NCBI GenBank assembly: GCA_963819685.1 | Contig: CAWFXI010000010.1 | Location: 186,001-250,000 of the forward strand | Origin: CAIUGU01 sp963819685 | GTDB lineage: Bacteria; Pseudomonadota; Gammaproteobacteria; Steroidobacterales; Steroidobacteraceae | Reading direction: 5' to 3' | Length of the DNA stretch: 64,000 nt | In this document: positions 45,281 through 52,500 of the stretch, one piece after another | Layout of the letters: every line of letters begins with the position of its first letter | How positions within the stretch are numbered: the stretch's first letter is position 1 | Made by a program: the position numbers and the translations under genes | The notes under the pieces: model-generated | The model's database searches: none | The model's input: the letters and a program-made list of their open reading frames with translations, nothing else | Told to the model about the DNA's origin: nothing

Positions 45281-46513
45281 ATGAAGACGTATCTGGTCGG
45301 AGGCGCCGTCCGTGATGAGCTGCTTGGGTTGCCCGTGCGGGAGCGGGACTGGGTGGTGGTCGGCGGGTCCCCGGAACAGATGACGGCACAGGGTTTTCGG
45401 CCTGTAGGCAAGGACTTTCCTGTCTTCCTGCATCCTGAATCGGGAGAGGAGTACGCGCTCGCCCGAACGGAGCGCAAATCAGGAGCCGGCTATCACGGCT
45501 TCACGACTCACTTCGCCCCCGATGTGACGCTTGCGGAAGACCTCGGGCGACGTGACCTGACCATCAATGCGATTGCGAAAGATCCGACGACCGCGGAAGT
45601 CGTCGATCCTCATGGCGGGCTCAAGGACCTCGATGCCCGGCTGCTACGCCATGTTTCACCCGCTTTCGTCGAGGATCCGTTGCGAGTGCTGCGGGTGGCC
45701 CGCTTTGCCGCGCGATTCAGCAGTCTTGGCTTCCGCATGGCCCCTGAAACGCGCACGCTGCTCAAGCAGATGGCGGCGAGTGGCGAATTGCAAACGCTGG
45801 TGTCCGAGCGCGTCTGGCAGGAGACCCGAAAGGCGCTGGCAACCGACTCTCCTCACGAATACTTCCGTCTGCTCAAGGAGACCGATGCACTCGCCGTTGT
45901 CTTTCCAGAACTCGATTTGCTGTTCGGGGTTCCACAACCCCCCCAATGGCATCCTGAAATCGACACGGGCGTACACACGTTGATGGTGCTCGAGCAGGCA
46001 GCAGCCTTGAGTCAGGATCCGCTCGTGCGCTTCGCGGCCCTGACCCACGACCTGGGCAAGGGACGAACTCCCCCCGAGGAATGGCCACGACACGTCGGCC
46101 ATGAAGTGCGCAGTGTCGAATGCATTGACAGACTCTGCGATCGACTGAAGATCCCGAATGACTACCGCGAACTCGCAAGGCACGTGGCACGCCATCACGG
46201 CGTAGTCCATCGCGCTGCAGAGCTGCGCGCCAGTACGGTACTGGATCTGTTCGAAACCGTGGACGCGTTCCGTCGCCCCGAGCGCTTCGGGAATTTTCTG
46301 CTCGCGTGTACGGCAGACATGCGTGGCCGGGCAGGCTTCGAGCACAGGCCGTACCACCAAGCCGATGTGCTGCGGGCAGCCTTCAACGCCGCCGCTGCGG
46401 TGATGCTCGACAAGTCAGCGCTTGGCAGCCTCAGCGGACCCGAGATCGGCAAACGTCTGCACAGCCTGCGGCTTGAGGCGATCGCCAGCCTCAATGGTAG
46501 ACATACAGGCTGA
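45281..46513 (+). CDS. cca: Multifunctional CCA-adding tRNA nucleotidyltransferase
   Basis: A 410-residue enzyme that adds or repairs the 3' CCA of tRNAs. The nucleotidyltransferase head has the G-G-A-V-R-D motif and R-E-R-D-W-V-V-V-G, with Glu where E. coli has Asp in the first metal-ligand position. RRDLTINAIAKD and DPLRVLRVARFAARF follow. The C-terminal HD phosphohydrolase domain is present (VRFAALTHDLGKG and ARHHG), as in E. coli-type Cca. The 3' end overlaps the convergent outer-membrane gene by 23 bases. Confidence 0.93.
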   Translation: MKTYLVGGAVRDELLGLPVRERDWVVVGGSPEQMTAQGFRPVGKDFPVFLHPESGEEYALARTERKSGAGYHGFTTHFAPDVTLAEDLGRRDLTINAIAKDPTTAEVVDPHGGLKDLDARLLRHVSPAFVEDPLRVLRVARFAARFSSLGFRMAPETRTLLKQMAASGELQTLVSERVWQETRKALATDSPHEYFRLLKETDALAVVFPELDLLFGVPQPPQWHPEIDTGVHTLMVLEQAAALSQDPLVRFAALTHDLGKGRTPPEEWPRHVGHEVRSVECIDRLCDRLKIPNDYRELARHVARHHGVVHRAAELRASTVLDLFETVDAFRRPERFGNFLLACTADMRGRAGFEHRPYHQADVLRAAFNAAAAVMLDKSALGSLSGPEIGKRLHSLRLEAIASLNGRHTG

Positions 46514-47435
46514 TGCCGCCGAAGACCGAGGAGCCATACGTGTCGGCGTCAGACACGCCTAAGCGAACCTCGACATCGACAGCTTCGCCCGCTGGAAACA
46601 ACCACCCGGCACTCAGTGTAGTGACGTCCAGATCGTCCACTTCGCCCCGGTCCTGACCCGCTTCGAAGTTGAGCGTCTGCTCACCGAACCTGTAGTCGAA
46701 GCCCACGGTCGCGGCGTGCGCCAGCAGGCTGTTTGCCAACGTCAGCGAAGAGGAACTCAAGGAGCGCACTGCCGAGACCACGCGAGTCAGGCGTTGCTGT
46801 ACCGCCGGACGCAGCGCGGGCGGTACCCGTGACAGATCGATGTTCGTGAGCACTTCACCCACCGTCTCGTCGTAGTTCCACACTGTCGCGTTCGCGTAGA
46901 CGGACGCTGCCTGCCACGAATAGCGGTAGCTGGCGCCAATGGCGGTGGCGGAAAATGACTGGCTCGAATCCACGAGATTGGCGAGTAACGCTGGTACTGC
47001 ATAGTGGATGTCAATGTCGCGATACGCCGCCGTCACACCGAATCGTGAGTTTTCAGTGCGAAAATACAGCTCGCCGTCGACCGTCCACGTTTCAATGGTG
47101 TCGCTGTCTCCCCAATACTCAATGTCGACAGCAAGACCTGCCGGAGCAAAATAATGGTCGACCCCCAAGCCAGCGCGATACGTCGTCAAATCGATCGGCC
47201 CTTCAGTGGTGTCGACGAGCCCGCCTGTCAACCTGCCCCAGGTGGACTCACTGAAAGCGTGGTCCAGACCGGCACTGAGGCTGTAGGCACCTGCTTCATC
47301 GTATTGTCCGTTGGCTGAATACACCGTTCCGGCGCCGGTGGATTGCGCATGCACGGCGGGCATCATCATTACCCACATGGCGACAGTGGCGAGAATCGGA
47401 CTACCGACACGGGCAAGGACACGCGGCATCGACAT
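46491..47435 (-). CDS. Outer-membrane beta-barrel protein, hypothetical
   Basis: A 314-residue protein with a signal peptide (cleavage near AVHAQS) and regular amphipathic strands such as GAYSLSAGLDHAF, TYRAGLGVDHYF, LAVDIEYWGDSD and VGFDYRFGEQTLNFEAG, ending SVFGGISLYVYH with an aromatic final strand. This is a barrel of about 12-14 strands. No porin family is recognised. ATG 47435 has GAGAGG 4 bases upstream. It follows midA on the minus strand and may be co-transcribed. Confidence 0.65.
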   Translation of the reverse strand: MSMPRVLARVGSPILATVAMWVMMMPAVHAQSTGAGTVYSANGQYDEAGAYSLSAGLDHAFSESTWGRLTGGLVDTTEGPIDLTTYRAGLGVDHYFAPAGLAVDIEYWGDSDTIETWTVDGELYFRTENSRFGVTAAYRDIDIHYAVPALLANLVDSSQSFSATAIGASYRYSWQAASVYANATVWNYDETVGEVLTNIDLSRVPPALRPAVQQRLTRVVSAVRSLSSSSLTLANSLLAHAATVGFDYRFGEQTLNFEAGQDRGEVDDLDVTTLSAGWLFPAGEAVDVEVRLGVSDADTYGSSVFGGISLYVYH

Positions 47436-47456
47436 ATGACCTCTCCAGCTCATTCT

Positions 47457-48636
47457 CTACAAACTGCCCGACAGGTCCCGAAAGGCAAATCCACTCAGCG
47501 GCAGATCGTAGTCCCGTGACAGCGCCAGCACCTTGAACCGTTCCCCCATCTCACCCGGCAGCGTCAGCAGCATGACCTGCCTGCGCAATCTGCAATCGCG
47601 ATTCAATCTGCTTGTCTGCCAGGTCCGCGAGCAGCCGGTCTATACCCGTGCCCAGCAGAAAATGGGCTTGCGTGGTGAACCCTGCGATCTCGAGGCCCGT
47701 ATCGGCAGCGCTGGCCGCAACAGCAGAGAAATCGACCCACGCACCGATGTCCTGCAGCCCGGCAAACAGAAACGGATCGTCATGGAAGCGATGCCGGTAA
47801 TGACACAGCAGCGTGCCCGTCATGCGCTCGGCCCGGTAATACTGTGCGCGCGGCAGGCCATAGTCGATGAACAGCATCACGCCCCGCTTCAGGGACTGGC
47901 TCAAAGTCTGGATCCAGGGTGCGAGGCGCAGGTTTACTTCGGATGCGTATCCATCCGGCAATGAGCTCCCCAGCGTCAATTCGATGCTGCGCACCGACTT
48001 CTCGAGTGCCCGGTCTGCGCGCACTTCGGACCAGTCGAGTCGACCCAGTTGCCAACTGACACCGAGCGTGTTGACGTGCTGGCCACGAATCCGGAATCGC
48101 TGGACCGGCAGGGCATCCAGCACTTCATTCGCGAGTATCAGGCCGGAAAACGGCTCGGGTGCTGCGTCGAGCCACACTACCCTGTCCAGTAACTCGGGTA
48201 CCCGCGCTGCAAGCGTTGCCTGTTGTCGCGAGCGCAGGTCCGCACTCACTTCAAGAATCAGGTAACGCCCGGGCAACTCGTTCTGATCCCGCAACTCGGC
48301 GAGGACATCCGCTGCCATGATGCCGGAGCCGGCACCCAGCTCCAGGATGTCGCCCCCTCCAAGGCCAGCCAGTACCTCTGCGCACTGCGCGGCAAGGCAT
48401 CTGCTGAACAGCGATGAAATCTCTGGCGCCGTCACGAAGTCGCCGTCCTGGCCCAGCTTGCGGCTGCCCGCACTGTAGTAGCCGAGTCCTGGCTCATAGA
48501 GAGCCATTTCCATGTAGCGCTCAAAACTCATCCAGCCGTCGTGGCGCTCGATTTCATCGCGAATGCGATCGAGCAGCTGTTCACTGTGGGCGAGCGCCTC
48601 ATCAGTGGGCTGGGGCAGATCCGGAACCGCGCTCAT
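47457..48636 (-). pseudogene. SAM-dependent methyltransferase, MidA/NDUFAF7 family, C-terminal +1 frameshift
   Basis: A 392-residue class I methyltransferase when repaired, homologous to MidA/NDUFAF7, which methylates an arginine in respiratory complex I in mitochondria (family knowledge). The SAM site DILELGAGSGIMAADVL, YYSAGSRKLGQDGDFVTAPEIS and GLILANEVLDALPV are intact. The frame is lost near 47576 (one extra G in GCAGGTC) and resumes as VMLLTLPGEMGERFKVLALSRDYDLPLSGFAFRDL. The unrepaired frame lacks the final 37 residues. It is divergent from folM with a 35-base gap. Confidence 0.8.
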
Positions 48637-48671
48637 ACAGAAATCACCGTCTTGCAGATATCATTCACGTC

Positions 48672-49424
48672 ATGAACCCTTCTATCGAAACCGGGCAGCT
48701 GGCAGTCCTGATCACGGGCGGTGGCAAACGCGTCGGCGCAACCATCGCGCAACGACTGCATGCCACCGGCGCCAATGTCATCATTCATTACCGGCAGTCC
48801 GGCAAAGCTGCGGAACAGCTGGCTTCCACACTGAACGCGATCCGACCACAGTCGGCGACGACACTGGCAGGAGACCTGCTGGCGACGGCGGCCTTGCCCG
48901 AGCTCGTCCAGCGAGCGACAGCAGCCTTCGGCCGGCTCGATGTCCTCATCAACAATGCTTCTTCTTTCTATCCCACACCGCTCGGTGCCATCACCGAAGC
49001 GCAGTGGAATGACCTGTTCGGCACCAATCTCAAGGCGCCGCTGTTCCTTGCGCAAGCGGCCATTCCGTACCTCAAGGCCACCCGCGGACTCATTCTCAAT
49101 CTGGTCGATATCCACTCGCAGCGTCCCCTTCCGGAACACACCGTCTACTGTGCAGCCAAGGCGGGCCTCGCCATGCTCACGCGCGCTTTGGCCCGAGAGC
49201 TCGGGCCTGAGATCCGTGTCAACGGCATTTCTCCGGGCCCGATCCTGTGGCCCGAAGGCGGCATGGACCCGGCACTCAAGGCCAGGATCATTGGTCGTAC
49301 TGCCTTGCGCCGCATCGGATCGCCAGACGACATCGCCAAAGCGGTGCAGTTCTTCGTCCATGACGCGCCTTACGTGACCGGCCAGATCCTGGCTGTGGAC
49401 GGCGGTCGCAGTATCGGCTGGTAG
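48672..49424 (+). CDS. folM: Pteridine reductase (FolM-like)
   Basis: A 250-residue short-chain dehydrogenase of the pteridine reductase type, reducing dihydromonapterin or dihydrofolate with NADPH. The nucleotide motif is T-G-G-G-K-R-V-G rather than the common T-G-x-x-x-G-x-G, and the catalytic set Asp146, Tyr159, Lys163 reproduces the Asp/Tyr/Lys triad of pteridine reductase, with Asp where ordinary SDRs have Ser. It is convergent with folK and folB, so three pterin genes cluster. ATG 48672 has only a weak ribosome site. Confidence 0.88.
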   Translation: MNPSIETGQLAVLITGGGKRVGATIAQRLHATGANVIIHYRQSGKAAEQLASTLNAIRPQSATTLAGDLLATAALPELVQRATAAFGRLDVLINNASSFYPTPLGAITEAQWNDLFGTNLKAPLFLAQAAIPYLKATRGLILNLVDIHSQRPLPEHTVYCAAKAGLAMLTRALARELGPEIRVNGISPGPILWPEGGMDPALKARIIGRTALRRIGSPDDIAKAVQFFVHDAPYVTGQILAVDGGRSIGW

Positions 49425-49426
49425 TC

Positions 49427-49915
49427 TCACACCGCATCCAGATCCACAGGCGTGAGCTCGTGCCCGTCGTCGTGCTCCTCCCAGATTTCAGCGAGGGTTC
49501 GGCCGAGCGTCGGATGCACGACATCGGGTGCAATGTCCACCATCGGTTTCAGCATATATGCCCGCCTCACGAGATCCGGTCGCGGCAGGACCAGTGCGGC
49601 TTCTGCGCACACCAGGTCCCCGTACAGAACGATATCCAGATCCATCGCTCGCGGCGCCCATTTAGGCGCATCGCGGGGCCGGCCGCAGCGGGTTTCGATC
49701 GACTGCAGACGTTCGACCACCTGCTGCGCACTCAAGGCAGTCGTGAACCCCACACCCAGGTTCACGAAATCCTCGCCTTCGAAGCCGACGGCAGCGTTGC
49801 GATAGGCCGGCGAGACGCGCAGCGTGCCGAATTCAGCCTTGAGCAGTGCCAACGCTTCCCGCAAGCGGAGACCCGGCTGGATGTTGCTGCCCGCCGCCAC
49901 GTAGACATCAGGCAT
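49427..49915 (-). CDS. folK: 2-amino-4-hydroxy-6-hydroxymethyldihydropteridine pyrophosphokinase
   Basis: A 162-residue HPPK that transfers pyrophosphate from ATP to hydroxymethyldihydropterin in folate synthesis. The signature P-R-A-M-D-L-D-I-V-L-Y-G with its metal-binding aspartates is present, as are AAGSNIQPGLRLREAL and RNAAVGFEGEDFVNLGVGF. It lies 5 bases downstream of folB, forming a two-gene operon, and converges on folM with a two-base gap. Confidence 0.93.
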   Translation of the reverse strand: MPDVYVAAGSNIQPGLRLREALALLKAEFGTLRVSPAYRNAAVGFEGEDFVNLGVGFTTALSAQQVVERLQSIETRCGRPRDAPKWAPRAMDLDIVLYGDLVCAEAALVLPRPDLVRRAYMLKPMVDIAPDVVHPTLGRTLAEIWEEHDDGHELTPVDLDAV

Positions 49916-49920
49916 TGCGG

Positions 49921-50295
49921 CTAGCCGGCCGCAGTCGGATAGTCGTCGGCACGGCGCTCGATCAGAATGCCCACATCGCGGGAGCCGCGCAGCGCACCCT
50001 GCTTGTTCAGCCGGACCTTGACCCAGGACACGCCGAATTCGGTAATGATGAGTTCCGCAATTCTTTCGGTCAGGGTCTCGACCAGCTGGAACTGCGAGTC
50101 GCCGACAAACGCGAGCAGACGCTTGGAAACCTTCTTGTAGTCGATGGTGTCCTCGATGCGGTCACTCGCGGCCGCGGCACGGATATCCGTCGCGAGTTCG
50201 AGGTCAATGACCACGCGCTGCTTGACCCTGCGCTCCCACTCCCAGATGCCGACGATGCAGTCGACAGCGAGCGCGTTCAGAAAGATCTTATCCAT
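49921..50295 (-). CDS. folB: Dihydroneopterin aldolase
   Basis: A 124-residue aldolase (MDKIFLNALAVDCIVGIWEWER) that cleaves dihydroneopterin to hydroxymethyldihydropterin, the substrate of FolK next door. Conserved parts include the active-site region TIDYKKVSKRL and LVETLTERIAELI with its catalytic Glu; VKVRLNKQGALRGSRDVGI follows. I start at ATG 50295; the longer frame reads through the repeat-rich region upstream and is not protein-like. Confidence 0.92.
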   Translation of the reverse strand: MDKIFLNALAVDCIVGIWEWERRVKQRVVIDLELATDIRAAAASDRIEDTIDYKKVSKRLLAFVGDSQFQLVETLTERIAELIITEFGVSWVKVRLNKQGALRGSRDVGILIERRADDYPTAAG

Positions 50296-50302
50296 GGCGC
50301 TA

Positions 50303-50443
50303 GGCGTGAAGCGTGAAACGTGATAGCGTGAAACGTGATGCATGATGCGTGATGCGTGACAGATGCGTGAAACGATGGTGAGGCTCAATAACCATGTCAA
50401 GTGACTCTTACGACTTCCGACCCTTCACGCGTCACGCATCACG
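50303..50443. repeat. GCGTGA-type direct repeats with inverted copies between folB and tsaD
   Basis: Several copies of GCGTGA(AAC) and GATGCGTGA lie in 50303-50372, and the complementary TCACGCGTCACGCATCACG lies at 50425-50443. A 13-base perfect inverted pair (50348-50360 with 50431-50443) could fold into a long hairpin. The region resembles repeat-derived intergenic elements, not a CRISPR: the units are too short and irregular and there are no spacers. Confidence 0.6.
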
Positions 50444-50445
50444 TC

Positions 50446-51465
50446 TCACTTCCCCGGCGGCCGCAACTGATCAATCGGCCAGCGGGCCACAGCGCGAATG
50501 GCCAGCGTATCGTGTTGTCCCGCTGCCAGACGCTGGTGGCCGGCATACGCGATCATCGCGGCGTTATCCGTGCAGAATTCGGGACGCGGATAGTACACGC
50601 GCACGCCACTGCGCCGCCCGAGGTCTTGCAGCCGCGACCGGAGTAAACGGTTGGCGCCAACGCCGCCCGCAACGACCAGTGTCTTGAGTCCCGTTGCCTT
50701 GAGGGCCCGGGCGCATTTTACTTCCAGCGTTTCCACCACCGCCTCCTGAAAGGCACAGGCAACGTCCGCGCGCACCTGATCGTCCATGCCAAGTCCCCGC
50801 ACGGCGACGACCACCGCCGTCTTCAGACCGCTGAAGCTGAAATCGAATCCAGGCCGATCAAGCATGGGGCGCGGAAACTGGAACTTGGCCTTACGTCCGT
50901 GCTCTGCAATGCGGGCCAGCTCCGGACCGCCGGGATACGGCAAGCCAAGCAGTTTGGCAGTCTTGTCGAACGCCTCCCCCGCCGCGTCGTCGAGCGAGGT
51001 GCCGAGAATCCGGTAATCACCCAGTCCCGACACTTCGACCAGCAGCGTATGTCCCCCTGACACGAGCAACGCGAGAAAGGGAAACCCCGGGGGGTCGGCC
51101 TCGAGCATCGGCGCGAGCAGATGACCTTCGAGATGGTGGACACCTACTGCTGGAATGCCCCTTGCCCAGGCCAGGCCCTGTGCCACCGAGGCCCCCACCA
51201 GCAACGCGCCCGCAAGACCCGGCCCGGCGGTAAACGCCACCCCGTCCAGTTCCTGGAGCGAAACGCCCGCATCGGCCAGAACACCCTCGATCAGCGGCAC
51301 CAGTTTCTGAATATGGTCCCGGGAAGCGAGCTCCGGGACGACTCCGCCATAAGCAGCGTGCAAGGCAACCTGGCTGTACAGCCTTGCCCCAAGGAGTCCA
51401 CGGGCCCCGTCATAGACCGCCGCCGCGGTCTCATCGCACGAGGTTTCGATCCCCAAAACCTTCAA
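50446..51465 (-). CDS. tsaD: tRNA N6-adenosine threonylcarbamoyltransferase TsaD
   Basis: A 339-residue enzyme that forms t6A37 in ANN-decoding tRNAs with TsaB, TsaC and TsaE. The N-terminal (L)KVLGIETSCDETAAAVYD, metal-binding H-H-L-E-G-H, LLVSGGHTLLVEV and FSFSGLKTAV motifs are complete. I start at TTG 51465, which places the canonical KVLGIETSCDET at residue 2 and has AGGGA 7 bases upstream; the 22-residue extension is not conserved. It is divergent from rpsU, the classic arrangement of this cluster. Confidence 0.93.
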   Translation of the reverse strand: MKVLGIETSCDETAAAVYDGARGLLGARLYSQVALHAAYGGVVPELASRDHIQKLVPLIEGVLADAGVSLQELDGVAFTAGPGLAGALLVGASVAQGLAWARGIPAVGVHHLEGHLLAPMLEADPPGFPFLALLVSGGHTLLVEVSGLGDYRILGTSLDDAAGEAFDKTAKLLGLPYPGGPELARIAEHGRKAKFQFPRPMLDRPGFDFSFSGLKTAVVVAVRGLGMDDQVRADVACAFQEAVVETLEVKCARALKATGLKTLVVAGGVGANRLLRSRLQDLGRRSGVRVYYPRPEFCTDNAAMIAYAGHQRLAAGQHDTLAIRAVARWPIDQLRPPGK

Positions 51466-51536
51466 GGCCGGGTCCCTGGGGCGGCCACCGTGAATACCTG
51501 ATAACTGCCCCCCGAAGCGTCCAGGCCGCAAGCCCT

Positions 51537-51564
51537 TTGATTTCGGGCGCTCGCGACATTAAAC
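51537..51564 (+). promoter_or_regulatory. Predicted sigma-70 promoter for rpsU
   Basis: TTGATT (51537-51542) and TTAAAC (51559-51564) are 16 bases apart and lie about 80 bases before rpsU. The leader between carries a GC-rich segment. Moderate match only. Confidence 0.4.
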
Positions 51565-51645
51565 TGCCGCGCTCGCTGTCCGCCAGAGCTTGGGGCTACA
51601 GACCTCCGCCGGGCAGTTTTTATCCGAGATTTCATAGAGGTAGCG

Positions 51646-51864
51646 ATGCCCAGCGTTCGCGTTAGAGAGAACGAGTACTTTGATGCCGCCCTGCGGCGTT
51701 TCAAGCGTGCGTGCGAAAAGGCCGGAGTTCTCACCGAGCTCAGGCGCCGCGAATTCTACGAGAAGCCGACCCAGGAACGGAAACGGAAGAAGGCCGCAGC
51801 CGTCAAGCGCCACCAGAAGCGTTTGTCGCGGGATGTCGGCGCTCCTCGTGCGCGGATGTACTGA
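51646..51864 (+). CDS. rpsU: 30S ribosomal protein S21
   Basis: A 72-residue, strongly basic small-subunit protein (MPSVRVRENEYFDAALRRFKR; EFYEKPTQERKRKKAAAVKR) at normal S21 length. AGAGGT precedes the ATG. It is the first gene of the rpsU-yqeY-dnaG-rpoD macromolecular-synthesis series, coupling translation, primase and the main sigma factor. S21 contacts the 3' end of 16S rRNA during initiation (established). Confidence 0.95.
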   Translation: MPSVRVRENEYFDAALRRFKRACEKAGVLTELRRREFYEKPTQERKRKKAAAVKRHQKRLSRDVGAPRARMY

Positions 51865-51900
51865 AGCGATCGCACAACTTCGTTGATCAATGGAATCGTC

Positions 51901-52347
51901 GTGTCCCTGAAGGACCGGATCACCGAAGAAATGAAGACTGCGATGCGTGCCCGGGATGCAGAGCGTCTCGGCACCATTCGCATGATCCAGGCTGCCATCA
52001 AGCAGCGTGAAGTGGACGAACGCATCACGCTCGACGATGCCCAGGTGCTCAGCGTCATCGAGAAGATGATCAAGACGCGCAAGGAAGCGTTGGTCCAGTT
52101 CGAATCCGGAGGACGGGCTGACCTGGTGGCGAAGGAAAGCGCCGAAATCGCCCAGTTGCAGGCGTACCTGCCAGCCCAGTTGTCCGCAGACGCCGTCGAC
52201 GCGCTGATCAAGTCGGCCATTGCCGAGTCCGGTGCTGCTTCCATCAAGGACATGGGCAAGGTCATGGCGCTCGTCAAGCAGCGCGCGGCCGGCCAGGCCG
52301 ACATGGCCGCAGTCAGCGCCAGGATCAAGGCGGCCTTGAGCGGCTAG
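51901..52347 (+). CDS. GatB/YqeY domain-containing protein
   Basis: A 148-residue helical protein of the YqeY family, related to the tail domain of the amidotransferase subunit GatB (SLKDRITEEMKTAMRARDAERL; LQAYLPAQLSADAVDALI; MGKVMALVKQRAAGQADM). It probably helps tRNA-linked metabolism, but its role is not proven. GTG 51901 matches the usual (M)SLKDRI start; TTG 51883 is an alternative. It lies between rpsU and dnaG, as in many proteobacteria, and is followed by a strong terminator. Confidence 0.85.
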   Translation: MSLKDRITEEMKTAMRARDAERLGTIRMIQAAIKQREVDERITLDDAQVLSVIEKMIKTRKEALVQFESGGRADLVAKESAEIAQLQAYLPAQLSADAVDALIKSAIAESGAASIKDMGKVMALVKQRAAGQADMAAVSARIKAALSG

Positions 52348-52377
52348 CGAGCGGCGCACGCGCAGAGACGATGCAGG

Positions 52378-52405
52378 AAGCGGGCCACGTGCCCGCTTTG
52401 TTTTT
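52378..52405 (+). terminator. Rho-independent terminator after yqeY
   Basis: AAGCGGGC and GCCCGCTT form an 8-base GC stem around a CACGT-type loop and are followed by TGTTTTT, a canonical terminator separating rpsU-yqeY from dnaG. Confidence 0.8.
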
Positions 52406-52458
52406 GAGGTGCGCCCTCTTATCCTAGTTGCAGTTTTCGACGGTCATTCCGTCTCTGC

Positions 52459-52499
52459 CTGTCCCCTGTCCCCTGTCCCCTATCCGCTATTCCCTATCT
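52459..52499. repeat. Short tandem CTGTCCC repeats upstream of dnaG
   Basis: Three copies of a TGTCCCC-type unit, followed by two decayed versions (CTATCCG, CTATTCC), sit directly before the GTG of dnaG. The first gene base follows within two bases of the repeat, so the repeat replaces a normal ribosome-binding site. Confidence 0.6.
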
Positions 52500-52500
52500 A

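Noticed and set aside
50303..50443. Possible CRISPR array
   Set aside because: Repeat units are 6-14 bases, irregular and without spacers; no cas genes are nearby.
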